Positions 59,473-64,000 of a stretch of 64,000 nt of DNA are shown piece after piece (the first letter of the stretch is position 1; each line of letters starts with the position of its first letter). The position numbers and the translations under genes were made by a program. The notes below the pieces were generated by a model. That model was not told where the DNA came from and did no database searches. It saw only the letters and a program-made list of their open reading frames with translations. The stretch comes from Chryseobacterium limigenitum (GTDB lineage Bacteria > Bacteroidota > Bacteroidia > Flavobacteriales > Weeksellaceae), in assembly GCF_900114875.1 (NCBI RefSeq), contig NZ_FPKW01000003.1, positions 186,001 to 250,000 of the forward strand. Direction: 5' to 3'.

Positions 59473-59537
59473 CAAAGGTCTTGAAACCATAGTGGAAATT
59501 AAATGATGCCTGTCACGGTTAAAATTGATGTTAGTCA
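59473..59537 (-). promoter_or_regulatory. Tandem FNR-like boxes and -7 box of the lipoprotein-BON-Mla direction
   Basis: TGATGCCTGTCA (59504-59515) and TGATGTTAGTCA (59526-59537) are 22 bp apart, the same spacing as at BON copy 1. On the minus strand GACCTTTG (complement of 59473-59480) starts 23 nt after the proximal box. The lipoprotein start is 54 nt beyond. Confidence 0.65.
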
Positions 59538-59609
59538 GATTAAAGTGTTGGAAATCTGTTGTTCTTTTTGAAATAGAAGCTGTATTTAGCTGCATATCAT
59601 TTTTTTACG

Positions 59610-59652
59610 TGATGGCAGTCATTATCTAAGCAGGTTATAATTTAGAAATTTG
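59610..59652 (+). promoter_or_regulatory. FNR-like box and -7 box of the L,D-transpeptidase-Usp operon
   Basis: TGATGGCAGTCA (59610-59621) is followed after 23 nt by GAAATTTG (59645-59652); the start codon at 59671 is 18 nt further. The box lies 84 bp from the second minus-strand box, about eight DNA turns, so three sites share one divergent spacer. Confidence 0.65.
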
Positions 59653-59670
59653 CTACATAATTTATAGATT

Positions 59671-61041
59671 ATGAAAACTCTTTTGAACTTCACAATTATT
59701 CTTTGCAGTGTTATTATTGCACAGGCTCAGGACTTGAAGATAACCAATCAGATCGCTTCCTCGCTTAAAGACACTGTTATTCTTTCGAAACTGCATTATC
59801 CAAAATCGGTCATGCGGTTTTATGCCAAGAATAATTCTGAATATGCCTGGATACATGGCGTACAGAAGCTGGATCAGCCAGAACTAGCGATGCTTCTGCT
59901 GGAATATTCTTATCGATTTGGATTGCCTTTATCTGATTATCATTTGGAGACTCTTTCGTTAGAGAAATTAAGAAAATTAAGAAATATTTCTGCTGAAGCA
60001 GATCAAAAAGAAAAGGCTCTGTTTGATGTTTTAATGACTGATGCCCTGATTACCTTCATCAATAATCTTCATTTTGGAAAATATAATCCGTTGTATAATT
60101 CATTAAATATTGATACTAATGCTATTCATGAATTTCGTGCAGATGACATACTGCTGGATGCAAGACAACAGACAGATTTTCTTAAAGCACTTGAGGTTCA
60201 GCCTAAGATTAAAGCTTATACAGACTTTCAGGATTATTTAAATGTTTTTTATACAGAAAATGATTGTATGGATTCTCATCCTGAAATAGAAAAAATCATG
60301 ATCAATATGGAACGTTTGAGATGGATTGATAATGAAAGTAAACCTTATATTTTGATCAATATACCGTCTTATACACTTGAATTATATCAGAAAGATGCCG
60401 TATTTGATTTCAAAGTGATTGTGGGAAAACCAACTACCAGAACTCCGGTTCTGGAAAGCAGGATCAATTATTTTACAACAGCTCCTGACTGGAAAGTTCC
60501 TCAAAGTATTTTCGTAAAAGAGATGCTTCCAAAGATCTTAAAAAGCAGTCAGTATTTGGAAGACCATCATTATGCAGTTTATGACAGACATGGCAATGAA
60601 GTTGAAATAAGCTCGTCGAAGCTTAAAGAGATCCGTCAAAATCCCTATCATTACAGTGTACGACAATCTTCGGGCTGTGACAATGCATTAGGAGCTGTCG
60701 TTTTTCGTTTTCCAAATTCTTATGGAGTATATCTTCATGACACCTCTCAAAAACAATTGTTTAATCAAAGCGAGAGAGCCTTAAGTCACGGTTGCATCCG
60801 CGTAGAAAAGCCTAAGGAACTTGCGTCACTGTTATTAAGATATGATGGAGCAGAAAGTGATATCCCTGTTTTTGAAAATGCAATGGCTGAATATAAGAGA
60901 AAAGATTTTGTTTTAAAGCAACCGGTTCCTGTCGTCATTACGTATCTGACTTGCTTAATAAAAGATGGAAAACCGGTATTATATAAAGATATCTACCATT
61001 TTGATGATTCGCTCGAAAATAAATTTAACCTAAATAAATAA
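59671..61041 (+). CDS. L,D-transpeptidase (YkuD family), exported
   Basis: 456 residues. Signal peptide (IIAQAQ end). A helical N-terminal region (about 30-205) of the YcbB-type scaffold precedes the catalytic YkuD domain, where YILINIPSYTLELYQKDAVF opens the domain and ALSHGCIRVEKPKELAS gives the active-site Cys in HGCIR. These enzymes make 3-3 peptidoglycan cross-links or attach proteins to peptidoglycan. A Usp gene follows 7 bp downstream under the same FNR-like promoter. Confidence 0.93.
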   Translation: MKTLLNFTIILCSVIIAQAQDLKITNQIASSLKDTVILSKLHYPKSVMRFYAKNNSEYAWIHGVQKLDQPELAMLLLEYSYRFGLPLSDYHLETLSLEKLRKLRNISAEADQKEKALFDVLMTDALITFINNLHFGKYNPLYNSLNIDTNAIHEFRADDILLDARQQTDFLKALEVQPKIKAYTDFQDYLNVFYTENDCMDSHPEIEKIMINMERLRWIDNESKPYILINIPSYTLELYQKDAVFDFKVIVGKPTTRTPVLESRINYFTTAPDWKVPQSIFVKEMLPKILKSSQYLEDHHYAVYDRHGNEVEISSSKLKEIRQNPYHYSVRQSSGCDNALGAVVFRFPNSYGVYLHDTSQKQLFNQSERALSHGCIRVEKPKELASLLLRYDGAESDIPVFENAMAEYKRKDFVLKQPVPVVITYLTCLIKDGKPVLYKDIYHFDDSLENKFNLNK

Positions 61042-61048
61042 TTAAACG

Positions 61049-61924
61049 ATGAGAACAATTCTAGTACCCACTGATTTTTCAAAGCCATCTAAAAATGCAG
61101 CATATTATGCTTTGCATATGGCTCAAGCTCTGAAAGCCAATATTGATTTGTGCTATGCTTTTAACCTACCCACCGAAAGCCCGATGTTAGGACAGGTTTC
61201 ATGGGCTTTATATGATTATCCGGCCTTACAGGAAGAAAACAGTAAAGAATTAAGAAAGCTGGTAAAAACATTAGAAGAAAAAGGAAATACTATATGGGGT
61301 GTTAATGCTTTTCCTTTTCATCCGTCAATATATTATACGTGTGAGGCTGGGGATGTTGTACAGGTAATTAATAATACAGCAATAAATAATAAAACGCTGC
61401 TTGTTGTAATGGGTATGACCGGAGCCGGAAAACTTTCCCGTTTTTTCTTTGGAAGCAATAGCCTTAAAATGATTAACAATACGCAGCACCCTCTTCTTTT
61501 AGTACCACAAAATCATAAATATAAAAAATTAGAGAAAATTGCTTTTGCCACAGATCTGAGTAAAAAAGATATAAAAATAGCACAGGCATTGGTGAAATTT
61601 GCTAAATACTTTGATGCTGAACTTTTAATTACCCACATTATTCAGAGTACAAATGATGTTATGGAAGATACGGCATACGAGCATAAAAAAAAAGTGTTTT
61701 TAAAGGCTCTGGACGGTAAAGTCTGCTATAACTGTATTTACAGCGAAAATATAGATTATGGTTTAGATATACTGAAAAATAAAGATATTGATATATTGGT
61801 AATGGGGCATGACCACAGGAGTTTTCTCGAAAAATTTACCAAGAGCAGCCATGCTGCAACACAAGCTGCTGAGTTAGAAATTCCACTATTAATCATTCCG
61901 GAAATTGATCAGCTGTTTTTTTAA
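61049..61924 (+). CDS. Universal stress protein with two Usp domains
   Basis: 291 residues. The first Usp domain (about 1-152) starts RTILVPTDFSKPSKNAAYYA and has the nucleotide-binding GMTGAGKLSRFFFGSNSLKM, which fits G-x2-G-x9-G-S. The second (about 160-291) starts KIAFATDLSKKDIKIAQALV, and its ATP loop (VMGHDHRSFLEKFTKSS) is degenerate. The first half probably binds nucleotide and the second does not. Linked with the L,D-transpeptidase gene; a terminator follows. Confidence 0.93.
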   Translation: MRTILVPTDFSKPSKNAAYYALHMAQALKANIDLCYAFNLPTESPMLGQVSWALYDYPALQEENSKELRKLVKTLEEKGNTIWGVNAFPFHPSIYYTCEAGDVVQVINNTAINNKTLLVVMGMTGAGKLSRFFFGSNSLKMINNTQHPLLLVPQNHKYKKLEKIAFATDLSKKDIKIAQALVKFAKYFDAELLITHIIQSTNDVMEDTAYEHKKKVFLKALDGKVCYNCIYSENIDYGLDILKNKDIDILVMGHDHRSFLEKFTKSSHAATQAAELEIPLLIIPEIDQLFF

Positions 61925-61931
61925 GTTAAAG

Positions 61932-61970
61932 AATTCCTCAGGCTCTGTCTTGGGGAATTTTATTTTATAT
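61932..61970 (+). terminator. Terminator after the Usp gene
   Basis: Stem AATTCCTCA / TGGGGAATT (61932-61940 and 61951-61959, one G-U pair), 10-nt loop, followed by TTATTTTAT. The tail is interrupted, so efficiency may be moderate. Confidence 0.7.
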
Positions 61971-62100
61971 TTCAATTTTTTTATTCTTGTTTATTGAGAA
62001 TAATTAATTACAATTTGATGTTTTAACATTTTTTTAATATTTATATAGTATTATTCGTGCTGCAATCCATAACTTTATATGATGGTTTAATATACGGATT

Positions 62101-63297
62101 ATGGAAAGTGCTAAACTTTTGTATGCTATTATAGAAACAGCAATTGATGGTATTGTTACCATTGATAACAGAGGGAGAATAGAAAGTATGAATCCCTCTG
62201 CGCTAAAAATATTTGGGTATAAAGAAGTGGAGCTCATAGGAAAAAATATTTCAGTTTTGATGCCGGAACCCGATAAAAGTCAGCATGATGGTTATTTGCT
62301 TAATTATCAAAATACCGGCGAAAAAAAAATAATAGGCAAAGGAAGAGAAGTACAGGGATTAAGGAAGGATGGATCAAAATTTCCTTTCAGGCTTGCTGTA
62401 AGCGAAGTACAATATCAGGACAGAGTAATTTACACAGGTTTTATCCATGATCTTTCCAAAGAAAAAGAAGCTGAAGAATCCCTTAAAAATTATGCCGGTG
62501 AGCTGGAAGAATTGGTCGAAAGCAGGACGAAATCCCTAAAAAAAATGCTTCATGAATTGGAAAAAGCAAAAGAAGAAGCTAGTATAGCCCTGGAAAAAGA
62601 AAAACAACTGAATCGGATGAAAAGCCGTTTCGTATCAATGGCGTCACATGAATTTCGTACCCCCTTAAGTTCCATGCAGCTTTCTGCGGTACTTATTGAA
62701 AAATATCTTCAAGCTTCCGATAATATCCAAATATTAAAACATCTTCATAAGATAAAAAATGCAATTGCCAGCCTGAATTCTATTCTCAATGATTTTCTTT
62801 CCTTAGAAAAGCTGGAAGCAGGTGTGATATCGCCCAATTATGATGTATTTGATGTCATTAAGTTTTCTGAAGAGCTTACGGAAGAGATGCAGCTTATAAC
62901 AAAAGTAGACCAAATAATTATTTATCAGCATACGGGATCAGAAAGTGAAATACATCTGGATCAAAATTTATTAAGGAATTGTTTAATAAACCTGATGAGT
63001 AATGCTATAAAATATTCGGGAGAGCATACGTTGATTGAATTTTCTTCAGAAATAAATAAAGAAGAATATATTTTCACCATAAAAGATAATGGGATAGGAA
63101 TACCCCAGGAAGATCATTCTGCTCTTTTTCAGCCCTTTTTTAGAGCGCATAATACAGGTAATATTCCGGGAACCGGCTTGGGACTCAATATTGTACGTCG
63201 ATATGTAAGCCTAATGAACGGGCAGGTTCATTTTGAGAGTACATCTGAAATTGGAACTAAATTTACATTATCATTTAAAAAAAATGATGCCCTTTAA
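62101..63297 (+). CDS. PAS histidine kinase with FixL-like haem-binding PAS domain
   Basis: 398 residues, no membrane segment, so a cytoplasmic sensor. One PAS domain (about 1-120), a coiled coil (about 122-175), HisKA with FVSMASHEFRTPL (phospho-acceptor His183) and a HATPase domain (NLMSNAIKYS, DNGIGIP, GTGLGLNIVRRY). The PAS has QHDGYLLNY followed by KKIIGKGREVQGLRKDG. Aligned by eye with rhizobial FixL, His62 matches the proximal haem ligand (His200 in Bradyrhizobium) and Arg82 the oxygen-contacting Arg220, which suggests an O2 sensor. The FixL residue numbers are from memory. Its likely partner is the receiver-Crp gene 17 bp downstream. Confidence 0.92.
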   Translation: MESAKLLYAIIETAIDGIVTIDNRGRIESMNPSALKIFGYKEVELIGKNISVLMPEPDKSQHDGYLLNYQNTGEKKIIGKGREVQGLRKDGSKFPFRLAVSEVQYQDRVIYTGFIHDLSKEKEAEESLKNYAGELEELVESRTKSLKKMLHELEKAKEEASIALEKEKQLNRMKSRFVSMASHEFRTPLSSMQLSAVLIEKYLQASDNIQILKHLHKIKNAIASLNSILNDFLSLEKLEAGVISPNYDVFDVIKFSEELTEEMQLITKVDQIIIYQHTGSESEIHLDQNLLRNCLINLMSNAIKYSGEHTLIEFSSEINKEEYIFTIKDNGIGIPQEDHSALFQPFFRAHNTGNIPGTGLGLNIVRRYVSLMNGQVHFESTSEIGTKFTLSFKKNDAL

Positions 63298-63314
63298 TAA
63301 TATCTTCAAACCAA

Positions 63315-64000
63315 ATGGAAAAAATAAGTATACTGATTATTGAGGATAATGCCGATATCCGTGAAAGCACTTCGGAAATTCTTGAGCTTGCCGATTATGA
63401 AGTGTTTCAGGCTTCTAATGGTAAACAAGGTGTAGATCTGGCCATTAAACATACACCGGATGTCATACTCTGCGACATTATGATGCCGGAACTTGACGGA
63501 TACGGAGTCCTGTATCTTTTAAGCAAAAGAGAAGATACCGCATTGATCCCTTTTATCTTTATTACCGCAAAAGCAGATAGAATTGAGGTACGGAAGGGGA
63601 TAGAAATGGGCGCTGATGATTATCTCACTAAGCCTTTTGACGATATTGAGCTTTTGAGTGCGATTGAAAGTCGCTTGAAAAAGAAAGAGCGCCAGAAAAG
63701 GCTTTATAGCTCGAATCTTACTCAAATGAGCAATTTGTTTCAGGCTTCAAATGGGCTTGATGAATTAAAAAAAGCTTTCGACGAGCGAAAAATAAAGTCT
63801 TTTAAAAAGAAGCAAATTATATATTACGAAGGTGATACAGCAAACGCGGTTTATCTCATTATTTCGGGCGCTGTAAAAACCACAAAAATGACAGAAGAAG
63901 GGAAAGAGCTTATGACAGGGGTGCATAGCCCGGAAGATTATTTTGGGATTACCTCAGTATTTACCGGAAAGGAATACAAAGAGACTGCTGAGGTATTGGA
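63315..64000 (+). CDS. Response regulator receiver fused to Crp/Fnr domain, 3' truncated by window end
   Basis: Starts at 63315 and runs open to the last base, giving 228 residues. The receiver domain (about 1-120) has LIIEDNADIRE (Asp10/11-type acidic pair), CDIMMPELDGYG with phospho-acceptor Asp54, FITAKADR and the conserved Lys in LTKPF. A cyclic-nucleotide-binding-like roll follows (about 145 onward: YYEGDTANAVYLIISGAVKT, EEGKELMTGVHSPEDYFG). The HTH would lie beyond the window. It combines FixJ-like and FixK-like parts in one protein. Its kinase partner is 17 bp upstream. Confidence 0.9.
   Translation, partial: MEKISILIIEDNADIRESTSEILELADYEVFQASNGKQGVDLAIKHTPDVILCDIMMPELDGYGVLYLLSKREDTALIPFIFITAKADRIEVRKGIEMGADDYLTKPFDDIELLSAIESRLKKKERQKRLYSSNLTQMSNLFQASNGLDELKKAFDERKIKSFKKKQIIYYEGDTANAVYLIISGAVKTTKMTEEGKELMTGVHSPEDYFGITSVFTGKEYKETAEVL

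Noticed and set aside
61925-62100. FNR-like box search before the haem-PAS kinase gene
   Set aside because: TGAT occurs twice but without a matching RTCA at N4, so I do not claim autoregulation of the kinase-regulator pair.
1-64000. tRNA, rRNA, CRISPR, prophage or intact insertion sequences
   Set aside because: Reading both strands I found no tRNA-like cloverleaf context, rRNA core sequence, regular spacer-repeat array, phage structural genes or transposase with terminal repeats.

Overview
The window is AT-rich DNA from a member of the Bacteroidota, most likely a Flavobacteriia species close to Chryseobacterium (Weeksellaceae). This rests on the type IX secretion C-terminal domain, the TAnnTTTG promoter -7 boxes, the weak ribosome binding sites, the fused CusA-TolC efflux protein, the DUF4266/DUF3570/ApbE group and the REP-like intergenic repeats. 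The genus is inferred from protein resemblance and was not checked by search. I saw no rRNA, tRNA, CRISPR array or complete insertion sequence.

Layout. 0-17 kb is mostly chromosomal housekeeping: a truncated phytanoyl-CoA dioxygenase, a GH92 mannosidase, Mrp and NifU-type Fe-S assembly proteins, NfeD plus flotillin, a barstar-like and HEAT-repeat pair, a large T9SS-secreted protein, an SDR protein with a coupled small membrane peptide, and ppx/ppk1. dnaK follows at 16.7 kb. 18.9-28.6 kb is a sulfur/redox and efflux block: a Crp/Fnr regulator, rhodanese, OsmC, TolC-adaptor-RND pump, two small DUF2892-like membrane proteins, thioredoxin, a rhodanese-thioredoxin fusion lipoprotein and a TlpA-like protein. 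29.0-37.9 kb holds two copies of one module: a membrane-anchored TPR/LuxR-type regulator followed by three exported proteins of the 'GINT..P' type, several with C1q/TNF-like C-termini. 38.3-50.7 kb carries two small HTH genes, a heavy-metal RND system (CusA-TolC fusion plus CusB) flanked by two paralogous small exported proteins, a haem-binding protein, thioredoxin, ApbE, DUF4266, DUF3570, a PAP2 phosphatase and a VIT1-type metal transporter. 50.9-64 kb is a stress block: DUF1003, two BON-domain proteins, a P-type ATPase, MlaEFD, a lipoprotein, an L,D-transpeptidase, a universal stress protein, a FixL-like haem-PAS histidine kinase and a receiver-Crp fusion cut by the window end.

Main finding. 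Five promoters share one architecture: a Crp/Fnr-type palindrome whose 12-bp core ends exactly 23 nt before a -7 box, which places it near -41 (class II activation). Two of them (rhodanese and tolC operons, beside the Crp/Fnr gene) carry GTAAC-CTTY-ATCAC with TAnnTTTG boxes. Three (a BON gene, the lipoprotein-BON-Mla direction, and the L,D-transpeptidase-Usp operon, beside the FixL-like kinase and receiver-Crp gene) carry TGAT-N4-RTCA with GAnnTTTG boxes. I infer two local regulons: a thiol/persulfide response linked to an RND pump, and an oxygen-responsive envelope and stress regulon run by a two-gene version of FixL-FixJ-FixK.

Other points: two paralogous genes with identical near-leaderless promoters and GTG starts, an internal signal peptide inside the CusA-TolC fusion, exact 41-residue repeats in MlaD, a possible H-type pseudoknot and a perfect 23-bp palindrome near 13.2-13.35 kb, and a 39-codon apparent remnant of a GH130-type glycosidase.
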